DNA of 41,052 bases from Calocera cornea HHB12733 (GCA_001632435.1 KV424130.1:1-41052), one strand, 5' to 3'. Positions 12,010-23,321 are shown, counted from the stretch's first letter. Made by a program: numbers and translations. The notes: generated by a model from the sequence alone, not told the origin.

Positions 12010-12178
12010 GATCGCGCGTTGGAGGCAGCGAGGGACGCGTCGGACGCGACGAGCTCGAAGGGCGACGCGACGAGCGGAGGCAGTTATCAGGTGCACGGGA
12101 TCATATTTATGGCTAAGCGCTGACTTTTCTGCTGAGCTCGCCACCCTCTCCCTCGTATCCGCGACATTCAGCGCAACC
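12010..12178. promoter_or_regulatory. Short bidirectional promoter of DAM1 and RPB10
   Basis: Only 169 bp separate the divergent start codons. The interval contains repeated CGACGCG-type motifs (about 12030-12080) and no obvious TATA box next to RPB10. Confidence 0.6.
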
Positions 12179-12572
12179 ATGGTAGGCATTACCCGCGAAT
12201 GTACCGTCCCCAACTTCCTGATGACAGTGTAGATCATTCCTGTTCGGTGCTTCTCCTGTGGGAAAGTTGTCGGCGATAAATGGGAAGCTTACATGCTCTT
12301 GCTACAAAACGACGTCAACGAAGGGTATGTCGAGTGTCATAGCGTCGTTACACTTTGTTTAACACCATGGCTAGTGACGCCCTCGACGAGCTTGGACTTC
12401 GGAGATACTGCTGCAGGCGTATGGTACTCACGCATGTGGACTTGATCGAGAAGTTGTTGAACTACAACCCCAGTGAGTCACGCGGTTACCGGCCTGTCCC
12501 CAGGCGCGCTGACAAACGATCGCAGGCGAGCGGACAAGGGAGAGGCCCATGAATCCCAACATGGGACCATGA
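12179..12572 (+). CDS. RPB10: RNA polymerases I/II/III subunit Rpb10 (ABC10-beta)
   Basis: This is the small zinc-binding subunit shared by nuclear RNA polymerases I, II and III. Exons are 12179-12181, 12233-12324, 12375-12472 and 12526-12572, which sum to 240 nt and 79 residues. Exon 1 is only the ATG: a gtaggc donor follows it directly, and the acceptor gtgtag restores [18 protein letters not shown]. The family zinc site is complete: CFSC (C7, C10) and RYCCRRM (C44, C45). The diagnostic [10 protein letters not shown] and [15 protein letters not shown] are present. The C terminus extends past the usual end with [15 protein letters not shown] from the last exon. Introns are 51, 50 and 53 nt. 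This gene is easily missed because no single long frame exists. Confidence 0.95.
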
Positions 12573-13086
12573 TCTTTGCTCGCATTCTCACTGTACACTA
12601 GACAGACATCATCTCCCGGTAATTCATGACATCGCTTTTGGCGTTGGTTGCTCGTCTTTCCACTGGAGTTGCCTCGATCTGTGGATCACCGTCGCCCTGG
12701 CTCGTTGAGTAAGCTCACTTTGTCGGCGAGTCCTCTAAGGCCCGCAGAGACTTTCGGTCCGAGCTCGCTGGGGTTGAGCAGGAACCAGTAGAGGGTCGAT
12801 ACCCTCGGAGCGCTGTGGTAGCGCCAGAAATAGTTGACGGTACCGATGTGAAGGTTACCTACCCGCAATACGTCGGGGAGCAGCACGGCGGGTCTGCCAC
12901 AGAGAGAGAGTGCGCTGGCGGCGCTGGAGGAATGCGAGATTAAGCGGGTCTTGTAGTGGCTGGGACGCATAATGTCTATTGATACAGTAATGAATGATGT
13001 CCGCCTAACCTTTCTCCGCTCTATCCATACGGCTTCCTTGGACGGAGATACGCATGTCTTGCTCCACAAACCGAATTGAGGATAGA
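12573..13086. other. Convergent intergenic region between RPB10 and BOR1
   Basis: 514 bp between two converging 3' ends. A minus-strand frame at 12686-13090 stays open but matches no family I know and overlaps the BOR1 stop, so I leave it as 3'-flanking sequence. Confidence 0.5.
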
Positions 13087-15163
13087 TCACAACGACCCCC
13101 CCACGCTCGCCATCGTAAACGCACTAGCGACAGCCCCATCAAGCGCCCTCATCTCCCCCTCATCGAACCCCAACCGCGGCACCGCCCACAGTCTAATGGG
13201 CACGAGCGCGAAAATGACCACAGGGAAGCCGATAGCCGCGACCGTTTGCACTATGGCGAAGGTGGCGCCGAACCCGAGGAGCTCGATGAGGAGGAAGAGG
13301 AGGATGCGGGAGCGCCGGGCGGGGAGGAGGGGGTCTGTTGGGGAGAGGAGGGGCGGGTCGGTGAGGAGGTAGAGCAGCTTGGCCGTCACGCCCGAGGTGA
13401 AGAGCGCGTCGGTGCCCATGTACCAGCTGGCGCCCTTGTCAGCCCAGTTCACAAGGTTATCGACACAATCAGGAGACTCACAACAGCCCGGCCAGTACGC
13501 CTCTCGGCACCAGCCCCAGCAGGTGCATGAACGGCGGGCTCAGCAGCACCAAGCACAAGCTGCCCTGGGCGAGGTTGCTCACCCGCTGCTCTACAACCCC
13601 CACGGGCACCTCCTTCCCCGGCCGCACCCCTCCCTGCGGCCCGCTCATGGCCCGCTCTGCCCCCTCCTTCTCTTCTTCCGTCTCGGGGTCGTGCTTGGGA
13701 GGGCCGAGGATGAGCAGGGAGCGCGTGTGGATCGGCGCTTGTGGGATTAGCCCGTTGGGCGCCGGGAGGCCCAGAAGGCCGGCGAGGAAGGTCGATATGC
13801 CGAGGAGGAAGAAGTCCCAGTGGAAGCCGGGCGGCTTGCGCAAGGGGAAGTCGGAGGACTGCGCGATGAGCGACTGGATGCAGGACCCCGAGTGTCAGCT
13901 TTGTCAAGGAGAGGGGAGGGGAGGGGCGCACGGAGACATTGTGATCGAAATAGAACAGGATGAACAGGATGACCCCGAAGGGGAAGGCGATCCCGACCCA
14001 CTTTCCCTCTAGCTCCCAGAAGGGCACCACCCACTCCCTTCCCCCAGTGGCTACGAAGCTCCCTCCAGTCGGCAGCGTCTGGACGCCCCTCAGGGCACCC
14101 CAGTATCCCATCCCCGACGTGGCTATGAGGGTGATGGGCATGCCGTAGTCTGCGCAGAACCTGCGTATTGGGCGGGAGAAGTAGGGAGAGTCGGCGAGTC
14201 GCAGCCAGAGGTGGGAGACGCCTAGCATCAGCAGTGCTAGGACGAGGGCGGCCAGGGCTGTGCTGGACTGGACGGCGGGGGAGGTGAACTGGCGGATGAG
14301 GATCTGCGCACCGTACTGCAGGTATACGACGGAAACGAAGAAGCCGAATGTGTCGCAGGAGAAGCGGGTGACTTTTGAGAGGAAGTTGACTGCCCCGAGC
14401 AGCGCGGCGGCGAAGTGGAGGAGGGCGCCCCAGAGGTAGACCCAGCCGACGAACTGGAGGTAGTTGGGCGGGTTTGGGGAGGTTTGGAGGATGTTGTAGA
14501 TCGTGCTGTTGAGGACGGTTATGGGGCCTGTGACGCCGAGGATGCAGAGTGGCTGGGCGCCGAAGAGCGAGAAGAGGGCCGAGGCCATGAAAGAGGAGAG
14601 GAGGACCTCAGTCACGCCGTATTGCGAGGTCGTCTCGATTAAGTCGAGGGAGAAGGCTATCCCGGGGAGCACGCTGCCGGCACATCAGCTGTGAGCCTCG
14701 CTGGGCTAGGCAACGCAACGCACTTGGAGAAGAATATCATGGTCGTGGCGGGGATGACGCGGTAGTTCCACGCATCGCGCCAGTCGCTCCAGTAGTAGGG
14801 CGCACGGGCCCGGACATCCCTGTACATCCCCCGTCCGATCTCCTTGTACCACAGCCTCGGTCCACTCCTTCCCCCGCCCATCCCACCCTCTTCCTCCCCT
14901 TCCCGACGCTGTGAAGCGCGGCTCCCGGCCCGGGGAAGGGTGCTGGAGCTCCGGGAGGCCTGGGCGTCCTGTGTCGTCGTGGGAAGCTTGAGCACCCCGT
15001 CCTCTGGCATTGGGTAGAGATCTGTGGCGAGCGGAGTGCCGGGGAGGGTGGGGGACATTAGGGGCGTGTCCTGGGGCGTTTGGAGGCGGGAAGGGTGGCG
15101 CGAGGGGAGGGGGGTTGGGCGGGAGGTGCGGGAGGGACCCGAGGGGGGTTGGGGAGCGGACAT
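13087..15163 (-). CDS. BOR1: Borate/anion transporter Bor1 (SLC4-like)
   Basis: This is a plasma-membrane anion exchanger of the HCO3-transporter/Bor1 family; yeast Bor1p exports borate. Four exons are joined by introns with donors gtgcgt, gtgcgc and gtgagt. The N-terminal tail of about 140 residues is Pro/Ser/Arg-rich and cytosolic, leading into MYRDVRARAPYYWSDWRDAW. The first intron restores FFSNVLPGIAFSLDLIETTS, the second FDHNVSSLIAQSSDFPLRKP and the third FWYMGTDALF. Family motifs seen are LCILGVTGPITVLNSTIYNI, LLGISTFLAGLLGLPAPNGL followed by IPQAPIHTRSL, and multiple hydrophobic segments. The stop is at 13087-13089. It shares a 573-bp divergent region with the PRP2-type helicase. Borate as substrate is taken from the family. 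Confidence 0.92.
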
Positions 15164-15736
15164 CGTTGAGTAGGCGCGATGAGAGGGGTCTGGAGCGGGT
15201 GGTTTCTAAAGCGGCCGAGGTGGTCTAGTACGCTCCAATATACTCTAGATGCAGTCTTCCACAAGTCTGTCGTTGCCAAAAGTAGTGTGTTGTCAGGCGG
15301 TCCGTCTAGCTTCCTAGCTCAGTCCAGACCACTTAAAGCAAGCAAGCAAAGTCCAGTCTATGCCAGACGACTTCGGCACCCCACTCCAACATCAAGAGCG
15401 AGGTGGACGGCGAGAGCTGAAGGGCTCATTGACGAGTGGAGGACCCGCCGTCGCCTACCGTTTCAAGCAGAGGGCCGATGCCGATCCGGACCAAGGGTCT
15501 TCCTTGCCCCAGCCGACACGGACCCCGGATGTGCACGTCTGGGGTCCTGCGGAAGGCAGCGAAGGTCGGGGAGTGAGTCGCTCGCTCGCGTTCTGCTGCT
15601 CGTGCTGCATACAACGACCTCACCGCTGCACAACCACGCCGCATACAGCAAGGCCGCTCACCTGCGGACCTTCTGCTGACCACACCGCCGTACCTGACCC
15701 ATTGTACGCTCCTGTCGGAGCTAAAGGAATCACAGG
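15164..15736. promoter_or_regulatory. Divergent intergenic region between BOR1 and PRP2/CDC28
   Basis: 573 bp between divergent starts. Short frames on both strands here look accidental. No strong repeated motif was seen. Confidence 0.45.
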
Positions 15737-18700
15737 ATGTCGGCCCTCGAGCGGTACATAAGCGACAACTCCCTTCGCGTGCGTTCCTTCTATGCTCCAC
15801 TGGCAACACCTCTTTCTGACCACCCCACGCAGTTCTTCGGCCTCTCCGACACCTCCACAACCCAGTTCGTCCTCGCCGCCGCCAGCAGCGCCAAGTCCCC
15901 CGACCAGCTGTACGACACCCTGCGCTCTGCGGGCCTGCCGGACACGCAGGAGGCGCATGCGTTCATCACTAGCGTGTACGAGCAGGCGCCTAGGAGGGCG
16001 AAGGGGGCGAAGAATGGGAGTGGGAGGGAAGGGGCGGAGGAGAGGAGGAGGCAGGAGAGAGAGGCGCGGGAGGCCAGGGGGAGGAGGTTCGGTTTCTTGA
16101 TGGATGAGGATGAGCCTTCTGCATCGGCCAGCACCAGCACCAGCTCCGCCAAGAAAGAGAAGAAGGATAAGAAAGACAAGAAGGACAAGTCTGAGAAGGG
16201 AGAGAAGAAGGACAAAGAGGAGCGAGTGAAGGGCGTCAAGCGCCATCTTCGACAGCGGGACACCTCGCACGATTGGGAGGACGACGAGGAGCAGGTGCGA
16301 AAGCGGCGGCGGGCCGATTCGCCCACCCACTCACCAGAGCCATCGCGCTCTCCACCTGTCACCTCCGCGCCCATGGACGAGGACGACGAGGAATACGAAG
16401 ACGACGACACGCGGCGGGAGCGGGAGCGCCTCGCCGACCTCAAGGAGCGGGACGAGTTCGCGGCGCGCATCCGAGAGCGGGACAAAGCGAGCACGAAGAA
16501 AGTTGTCGAGGACCGGTCCTCGCGCCACGGCACAGCGGCCGATATCGCCCGCCGCGCGCTGGCGGACGACGCTGCTGCGCGGGTTGCTGCTATGCCTAGT
16601 TTGAGGGAAAGGAGCAGGCAGGAGTACCTCACAAAGCGGGAGCTGCAGCAGATCGAGCTCTTGCGCAAGGAGCTCGCGGACGAGGAGGCGCTCTTTTCGG
16701 GGATGCAGCTGAGCAAGCGAGAGCAGCGGGACCTCGAGTACAAGCGCGAGGTGCTCAGGCTGGCGGAGGAAAGGATGCGCATCGACGACCGGTACGACGG
16801 GTACATGCTCCCCGAGGACTATATCACCGAGCAGGGCAAGATCGACAAGCGGAAGAAGGAGGCGGTGCTGTACCAGCGGTACGAGGAGCGGCGGGACGAT
16901 GGGCACCTGCGCTCTGCCGGGGGAGGCTCGGGGCCAGGGGGAGGGGGAGGCGAGGGCGGGGAGCGCTTCATGAGCGATGTGGATGTGTGGGAGCGGAGCC
17001 AGACGGAGAAGAGCGTGTTTCGTACGGGGGCCATGGACCGCCCTGTCCAGGAGGACGAGTATGAGTACGTGTTTGATGAGAGCCAGACCATCAGGTTCGT
17101 CATGGAGAGCACGCTCGGAGGGGAGGGTATGGTGAGCGCTGCGGACGCTGCGCTACGGGCGAGGATCGAGGAGGCTGAGAAGCGGGGTGCGTCCTCTATC
17201 TCTTGCACCGATCGGGGAAACAGGGGTGCTGACAGAATTGCAGCACAAACCATCGACGAGACGCGCAAGTCGCTGCCGATCTACGCCTACCGCCAGCAGC
17301 TCCTCGACGCCATCAAGCAGCACCAGGTGCTCATCGTCGTCGCCGAGACCGGGTCAGGGAAGACCACCCAGCTCCCGCAGTACCTGCACGAGGCCGGGTA
17401 CACGCAGGGCGGGCTCAAGGTTGGGTGCACGCAGCCGCGGCGCGTGGCCGCTATGAGCGTCGCGGCGCGCGTGGCGGAGGAGATGGGCACCAAGGTCGGG
17501 TACGAGGTCGGGTACAGTATCAGGTTCGAGGACGCTACCAGCGACAAGACGGTGCTGAAGTACATGACGGACGGAATGCTCCTCCGGGAGTTCTTGACCG
17601 AGCCGGATCTGGCCAGCTACAGCGCGCTAATCATTGATGAGGCGCATGAGCGCACACTGAGCACCGACATCCTCTTTGCTCTCGTCAAGGTGAGCCCCGC
17701 GCTACGTATCGAGGGGGGTGCTAGTGCTGATAAGTATGGGCAGGATATCGCACGCTTCCGGCCCGACCTGCGCGTGCTCATCTCCTCCGCGACGCTGGAC
17801 GCGCAAAAGTTCAGTGACTACTTCGACGGTGCGCCCCAGTTCCACGTGCCCGGGCGGCGCTACCCGGTCGACATCCACTACACGCCGCAGCCCGAGGCCA
17901 ACTACCTCCACGCGAGCATCACCACCGTATTCCAGATCCACACCACCCAACCTCTGCCGGGCGACATTCTCGTCTTCCTCACGGGCCAGGACGAGATCGA
18001 GGCTGCGATGGAGAACCTGCAGGAGACGGCGCGTGCGCTGGGGAACAAGATCCCCGAGCTGCTCATCTGCCCCATCTACGCCAACCTGCCCAGCGAGATG
18101 CAGGCAAAGATCTTCGAGCCCACGCCTCCGGGGGCGCGCAAGGTCGTCCTGGCGACGAATATCGCCGAGACGAGTATCACGATTGACGGCGTGGTGTACG
18201 TCATCGACCCCGGGTTTGTCAAGCAGAACTCGTACAACCCGCGCACGGGCATGGCCTCCCTCGTCGTGGTGCCCATCTCGCGCGCGTCGGCGAACCAACG
18301 GGCGGGCCGAGCTGGCCGCGTGGGGCCGGGGAAGGCGTTCCGCCTGTACACCAAGTGGGCCTACGCGAACGAGCTCGAGCAGAACACGGTGCCCGAGATC
18401 CAGCGGACGAACCTGGGGATGGTCGTGCTCATGCTCAAGAGTCTGGGGATCAACGACCTGATCGGGTTCGAGTTCATGGACCCGCCGCCCGGGGAGACCC
18501 TCCTCCGCGCGGTGGAGCTGCTGTATGCCCTCGGTGCGCTCAACCACAACGGCGAGCTGACCAAGCTCGGGCGGCGGATGGCCGAGTTCCCGGTCGACCC
18601 GATGCTGTCCAAGTCGATCATCGAGAGCGAAAAGTATCACTGCGTGGACGAGGTGCTGTCGATCATCTCTATGCTGCAGGAGTCGTCCTCCCTCTTCTAC

Positions 18701-19291
18701 CGGCCGAAGGACAAGAAGATGCACGCGGACAAGGCGCGGCAGAACTTTGTGCGCCAGGGCGGGGACCACTTTACGCTGCTGAACGTGTGGGAGCAGTGGG
18801 CGGACACGAACTACAGCATGACGTGGTGCTACGAGAACTTTGTCCAGTTCAAGGTGCTCTCCCGCGTGCGCGACATCCGCGACCAGCTCGCGGGTCTCTG
18901 CGAGCGCGTCGAGGTCGTCGTCGAGCCCAACCCGAACTCGAACGACATCACCACGATCCAAAAGGCGATCACGTCGGGCTACTTCTACAACACGGCGCAC
19001 CTGCAGAAGTCGGGGGACTCGTACAGGACCATCAAGATGAACCAGGTCGTGTACATCCACCCGTCCAGCAGCCTGTTCCAGCAGCAGCCCCCGCCCAAAG
19101 CCGTGCTGTACTACGAGCTCGTGCTGACCAGCAAGCAGTACCTCAGGCAGGTGATGGAGATCAAGCCCCAGTGGCTGCTCGAGGTCGCCCCGCATGCGTT
19201 CAAGGAGGCGGATATCGAGAAGCTGGCGGGAGGGGACCAGAAGAAGATGCCAAAAGTGATCGGGGCGGCTTCTGCAGGGCCAAAGCCGTGA
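15737..19291 (+). CDS. PRP2: DEAH-box spliceosomal ATPase, Prp2/Cdc28/DHX16 type
   Basis: This ATPase drives the remodelling that activates the spliceosome before the first step of splicing. The spliced protein is 1129 residues. The N terminus [11 protein letters not shown] joins [18 protein letters not shown], like DHX16. A Lys-rich tract ([20 protein letters not shown]) and charged coiled stretches follow. The helicase core has motif I AETGSGKT (about 498-505), [20 protein letters not shown] in [11 protein letters not shown] (about 596), SAT in [21 protein letters not shown], and motif [10 protein letters not shown] (about 799), then the HA2/OB region ending [10 protein letters not shown] and [20 protein letters not shown]. 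Three introns (15779-15832, 17187-17243, 17690-17743) have canonical ends but are 54, 57 and 54 nt without stops, so the frame appears unbroken. Homology shows they are introns: DHX16-type proteins lack those insertions. Confidence 0.95.
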   Translation: MSALERYISDNSLRVRSFYAPLATPLSDHPTQFFGLSDTSTTQFVLAAASSAKSPDQLYDTLRSAGLPDTQEAHAFITSVYEQAPRRAKGAKNGSGREGAEERRRQEREAREARGRRFGFLMDEDEPSASASTSTSSAKKEKKDKKDKKDKSEKGEKKDKEERVKGVKRHLRQRDTSHDWEDDEEQVRKRRRADSPTHSPEPSRSPPVTSAPMDEDDEEYEDDDTRRERERLADLKERDEFAARIRERDKASTKKVVEDRSSRHGTAADIARRALADDAAARVAAMPSLRERSRQEYLTKRELQQIELLRKELADEEALFSGMQLSKREQRDLEYKREVLRLAEERMRIDDRYDGYMLPEDYITEQGKIDKRKKEAVLYQRYEERRDDGHLRSAGGGSGPGGGGGEGGERFMSDVDVWERSQTEKSVFRTGAMDRPVQEDEYEYVFDESQTIRFVMESTLGGEGMVSAADAALRARIEEAEKRGASSISCTDRGNRGADRIAAQTIDETRKSLPIYAYRQQLLDAIKQHQVLIVVAETGSGKTTQLPQYLHEAGYTQGGLKVGCTQPRRVAAMSVAARVAEEMGTKVGYEVGYSIRFEDATSDKTVLKYMTDGMLLREFLTEPDLASYSALIIDEAHERTLSTDILFALVKVSPALRIEGGASADKYGQDIARFRPDLRVLISSATLDAQKFSDYFDGAPQFHVPGRRYPVDIHYTPQPEANYLHASITTVFQIHTTQPLPGDILVFLTGQDEIEAAMENLQETARALGNKIPELLICPIYANLPSEMQAKIFEPTPPGARKVVLATNIAETSITIDGVVYVIDPGFVKQNSYNPRTGMASLVVVPISRASANQRAGRAGRVGPGKAFRLYTKWAYANELEQNTVPEIQRTNLGMVVLMLKSLGINDLIGFEFMDPPPGETLLRAVELLYALGALNHNGELTKLGRRMAEFPVDPMLSKSIIESEKYHCVDEVLSIISMLQESSSLFYRPKDKKMHADKARQNFVRQGGDHFTLLNVWEQWADTNYSMTWCYENFVQFKVLSRVRDIRDQLAGLCERVEVVVEPNPNSNDITTIQKAITSGYFYNTAHLQKSGDSYRTIKMNQVVYIHPSSSLFQQQPPPKAVLYYELVLTSKQYLRQVMEIKPQWLLEVAPHAFKEADIEKLAGGDQKKMPKVIGAASAGPKP

Positions 19292-19914
19292 GAGTGGGAA
19301 TCGTGAAGTCGAGGCCCGATGTGGAAATGTATTCCTTATTGTTGTATCCAAGGGCTCGTATTGGCTAGTTATCTACTGCATACCTCCACGATCTCATCGA
19401 TAAGCCGCCGCGTGTGGGGAAGCGCAGAAGAAACTCAGTCCGGCGTCTATATCGGCGTGCAGTGCGAAAGCGGGCATTTGCTGCCAAGTCGGCGCGGAGA
19501 TTACCGGAATGCTGGAACCAATTAGGCTGCGGCCGAGAGTGTATGACAATGTCACTTTTGCATCAATGAATACGAGTGCGAAAAGACTACAATAAAGCGC
19601 CGCGTTGAAGCTGCTCCCTGGGCACTGCTCCACGCTATTGCAGGCCAAGACTCCGGCCAAGTAGATGATGGGAAATGAGTTGACTCACATGGGCGAAGGG
19701 GCGGGCGCCACACGTCACCCGCCGTAATCACGGATGTCACGCCTCGGAGTATTGGCACGCAGTCCCTTGCTCAGCCGTTCCAGTCAGCCTCTGTCGGGCG
19801 CACTGCTCATCAGCCCGCCCACGCTGCGCCCTGCCCGGTCTCTTTCTCCCACCCACCACCACTACCGACTCGACGGCCCCTGCTTACCGCACCCCGACAA
19901 GGCAGAAAACAACG
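19292..19914. other. Intergenic between PRP2 and the Nudix gene
   Basis: 623 bp containing the PRP2 3' flank and the Nudix promoter, which ends in a C/T-rich stretch (19800-19900) just before the ATG. No other gene was seen. Confidence 0.5.
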
Positions 19915-20570
19915 ATGCCGGAAGAGACGCTCCTCCTGCTCTCGGAGCAATTCGTCATCTCGTGCGGCTGCGTGCTCTTCGTCCCCGCCTCGCAGCAGAT
20001 CGTGCTCGTCAAATCCCTCTCAGCGACCCAGGCCGGGTCCTGGCTGCTCCCCAAAGGGCGGAAGAACGTCGGGGAGACGCTCGAGGCTGCCGCGGTGCGG
20101 GAGGCGTTCGAGGAGACGGGGTGTGAATGCGAGCTCTGGGAGTGCGAGATGCGCACGCGCGCGACGGACGCCAACGTCCTCGGCCGCGTCAGCGACGTGG
20201 CCCGCTCGACGAGATGCACGGAGCCGCTTGCGGTGCAGATGCGGGCGACGCGGCACGGGCACCAGAAGCTCATCTTCTGGTTCATCGGCAAGGTGCGGCT
20301 GCCCGTTCTATATGGTCACACGAGCGGACAACCTGATTTGGACGTGCTGGAATCTGTTAGATGAAAGAAGGGTGCACCCCGCAGCCGCTCGAGGCGCACG
20401 AGCACTACGAGGTTGGCTTCTTCGGGTACGACGAGGCCGTCCGGCAGCTCAGGTGGGACCACGACCGCGAGATTGTGCGCAAGGCCGTGCAGATCGTGCG
20501 CGGTCAGCCCCAGCCGTCGGCGCTGCAGAACGGGCTGGCGAAACCGGTGCCGAATAGCAAGATATTATGA
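19915..20570 (+). CDS. Nudix hydrolase domain protein
   Basis: Nudix enzymes hydrolyse nucleoside diphosphates linked to another moiety. Two exons (19915-20292 and 20361-20570; 68-nt intron with gtgcgg donor and gttag acceptor) give 195 residues. The Nudix box is complete: G48 starts GRKNVGETLE, followed by AAAVREAFEETG to G69, matching GX5EX7REUXEEXGU with the metal-binding REAFEE. The N-terminal strand VISCGCVLFVP and WLLPKG are typical of the fold. The C-terminal exon (HYEVGFFGYDEAVRQLRWDH) looks like the WF-type closing helix of diphosphoinositol-polyphosphate or Ap4A hydrolases, but the substrate cannot be told from sequence. It converges with MRT4 (110 bp between stops). Confidence 0.9.
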
Positions 20571-20680
20571 TCGGGGAAGTACAGTACACGCCGCCTGGGG
20601 CGGAATACGACATGCCATGACGACCGCACGCAAACGCAAGAACAAAAGCAATGCAACAGCACCAAAGAATAGACCTGCGC

Positions 20681-21693
20681 CTACTCCTCGTCGCCCATCT
20701 CCTCGTCCCCATCCGCATCCTGGCCGAACGCCTCATCGTCCACAAGCTCAAACTCCTCCACCCCGCCCTCCTCGCTCCACATCGCCCGCAGCCTCACGCG
20801 GAACGTGGCCATCTGCACGCCGACGAGCTTGAGCAGCTGCGCCTGCTCGGGCGTCAGTCGCGCCCCCGCCTTGCACACCACGTGCGGCGTGTCGAGGGAG
20901 GGCACGCCGCGGACGAGCTTGGTCGACAGGCCCAGCTTGCGCAGCTGCGGCTCCATCGAGTGCGGGAAGGGCGAGTCCGAGTCTCCGTACTGAAGTATCG
21001 GGCCTGAGTAGCGTATGCACACGCATTAGCAATGTACTGGGCGGAATGGGCGGAATGAAATAACGCACCAGCGGGCAGGGTGATCGTCTTGCTCGCCCGG
21101 TTCCCGGCCCGGGCGAAATCAGCCTGCTTGAAGTCGTCGAACCACTCCTTGGTCTCCTTCGGCTCCCAATCAGTGAAGAACAGCCCGACTTGGCCGTCTA
21201 ACCGCTGCGGGCTACATCAGAATGGTTGATGATGTGAAGAGAAGATAGGACGGACGTTGGCGAGCTTCCGCAGCTCGGGCTTCATCTCCTCCTCCTCCGA
21301 TGTGCCCAGCGCCTTGGCCATGACCTTATTCCTCCCGAAGAACAAGCGTCCAGTCCTGCTCCCCGCCATCAGCCTCCAACCCATAAACGTTCCAGCAGAA
21401 AACGCACTCCTTCCATGCCTTCCTGACATCCTTGAGCGCCCCGTTCCGCATATCCGAGACGTCGAATATGTAGATGTACTTCCACTTGGCGACGCTCGCT
21501 TTTAGCTGCCCTTCCCGTCAATACAAGCCCGGCACGGTTGTGGGGTGTGGACGCACCTCATCCATGAGCTTCGCCTTGTTCTCCTTCCCCTTCTTCTCCG
21601 TCTTCGTCAACGAGACTGCCCCTCATCAGCCACCTCCCCCTCACGCTCAACTGACCGGTACTCACCGACTTTTGAGCGCCTTGATTTGGGCAT
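20681..21693 (-). CDS. MRT4: Ribosome assembly factor Mrt4 (P0-like)
   Basis: Mrt4 is a nucleolar paralogue of ribosomal protein P0 that holds the P0 site on pre-60S particles. Exon 1 (21666-21693) encodes MPKSRRSKV. The next exons give SLTKTEKKGKENKAKLMDE, then ASVAKWKYIYIFDVSDMRNG and ALKDVRKAWK. An intron just after this joins TGRLFFGRNKVMAKALGTSE, then ELRKLANRLDGQVGLFFTD, WFDDFKQADFARAGNRASKT, ITLPAGPILQYGDSDSPFPH and the end LVGVQMATFRVRLRAMWSEE, with an acidic tail DADGDEEMGDEE. The start is fixed by the family MPKS(K/R)RSK N terminus. About five introns are used, including a gtccgt donor after KLAN. The gene is divergent from deoxyhypusine hydroxylase, 300 bp apart. Confidence 0.93.
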
Positions 21694-21993
21694 TTTGGTT
21701 CAGTGTTCAGGAGGTAGTACAGTAAACAGTAAGTGCAGGGTATACTGTAGGGAAGAACTGCAAGTGTGCGCTGCCAGAATGCCAAGAATATTGACACCCT
21801 TTGGGCGGCAGCGCCACCCGAGCCCTGAAATTTGGCGAAATTTCCTGGCAGGCTTTAGCCGGCGCCACTTTGAGCAGCCTGGTCTGAGTAGCGCCCTAAA
21901 CACGCCTCAGCCAGCACTTCACTGTTCTCGTCATTCAACTCTCTTTGCTATCTGATTGTGCTTTCCATCAATTGACGAGCTGGTCGACTGAAA
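21694..21993. promoter_or_regulatory. Bidirectional promoter of MRT4 and deoxyhypusine hydroxylase
   Basis: 300 bp between divergent starts of two genes serving translation. It contains two GAAATTT boxes 10 bp apart (21827-21833 and 21837-21843), resembling the A/T core of the yeast ribosome-biogenesis element RRPE. That similarity is only suggestive. Confidence 0.45.
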
Positions 21994-23012
21994 ATGCCTG
22001 TGGAAACCGAGCCCGTGTCGGACGCGGAGCTGCAGAAGCTCGAGTCCGTCCTCCTGAACCAGGCAGGGGACGTCTCGCTACACCGGAGGTTCAGGGCGCT
22101 GTTCACCCTGCGGAACATCGACGATGATCGGGCTGTTCAGGCGATCTCCAAAGGTGCGCATCATTGTCACACAACTTTAGAGCTTTTGTTGATAGGAAAA
22201 CAGGCTTCAAGGATGAATCTGCATTGCTGAAGCACGAGCTCGCCTACTGCCTCGGGCAGATGAAGCGCACCTCCGCCCTCCCCATGCTCTCAGACGTCCT
22301 CCGAAACATGCACGAAGACCCCATGGTGCGACACGAAGCTGCCGAAGCGCTGGGGGCCATCTCCTCGCCCTCCTCCCTCCCCGTCCTGCGGCAGTACACG
22401 TCCGACCCGGACCGCGCCGTGCGCGAGACGTGCGAGATCGCCCTGGCCAAGATCGAGTTTGACAACTCGCCCGAGGGGCAGGCGTTCAGGGAGAAGGAGC
22501 ACAGCGAGTTTACCTCGATCGACCCGGCGCCGCCGAGCGAGCAGCGGGAGGAGGTCGCTACCCTCCGCGTGAAGCTGCTGGATACGAAGCAACCCCTGTT
22601 CATGCGCTACCGCGCCATGTTCGCCCTGCGGGACATCGGCACACCCGCCGCGCTGGACGCCCTGGCGGACGGCTTCGGCGATACGAGCGACCTGTTCAAG
22701 CACGAGATCGCGTTCGTCTTCGGCCAGCTTAGCGACCCCTACACCGTCCCGGCGCTGCTCAAGGTGCTGCAGAAGGACACCGAGGCGGACATGGTGCGGC
22801 ACGAGGCTGCCGAGGCGCTCGGGGGGATCGCGACGGACGACGTGCTCCCGCATCTGAGGGAGTGGAATGCCCGGCCGGACGCGCCGAGGGTCGTGAGGGA
22901 GAGCTGTGAGATCGCCCTGGATATGTGGGAGTATGAGCGGAGCGGGGAGCTGGAGTACGCGGATGGAGGGGAGAGGGAGACGGGTGTGGTCCCTGCTGCT
23001 GCTGCTGCTTAG
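21994..23012 (+). CDS. LIA1: Deoxyhypusine hydroxylase (HEAT-repeat di-iron enzyme)
   Basis: This enzyme hydroxylates the deoxyhypusine side chain of eIF5A, the last step of hypusine synthesis. Exons 21994-22153 and 22204-23012 (50-nt intron, gtgcgc donor) give 322 residues, the usual length. The protein consists of HEAT repeats in two halves, each with the paired His-Glu iron ligands: KHELAY (H64-E65), RHEAAEALGAI (H97-E98), KHEIAF (H220-E221) and RHEAAEALGGI (H253-E254). Repeat cores such as RFRALFTLRNI and RYRAMFALRDIG mark the internal duplication. The C terminus ends in a run of five Ala. The start MPVETEPVSDAELQ fits the family N terminus. Confidence 0.96.
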
Positions 23013-23321
23013 ACGGGGTATGAATGGGAGAATGAATGAACAAGCGAAAGGTATTGTGAGATATGCATAGATGGGGCGAGTCATTTGTAGTTTATAATCA
23101 TCATCAACACTCTGCTTCTCGAGCTCGCGACCCTGGTCCATGGCCCCGGTTCGCTAACGTTACTGTCATAGCAACCATGCTTCTGGTGGCAAAACACGTT
23201 CTTTCAGTCATGCATCCATGCTCTCTTTCATTCTCTGGCAAGTGGACACCGCACTTTCCTATTGTTACAGCTTTTGTGGCACGCATATACCTGGCATGGG
23301 TGGGACTGGAGCAGCGGGCCA
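23013..23321. other. Convergent intergenic region
   Basis: 309 bp between the stop of deoxyhypusine hydroxylase (plus) and that of the DUF427 gene (minus). Contains AT-rich 3'-flank sequence only. Confidence 0.5.

Noticed and set aside
17702..19351. 549-codon minus-strand open frame
   Set aside because: It is antisense to the conserved helicase exon. GC-rich codon bias leaves this frame open, and its Arg/Leu/Asp-rich composition matches no family.
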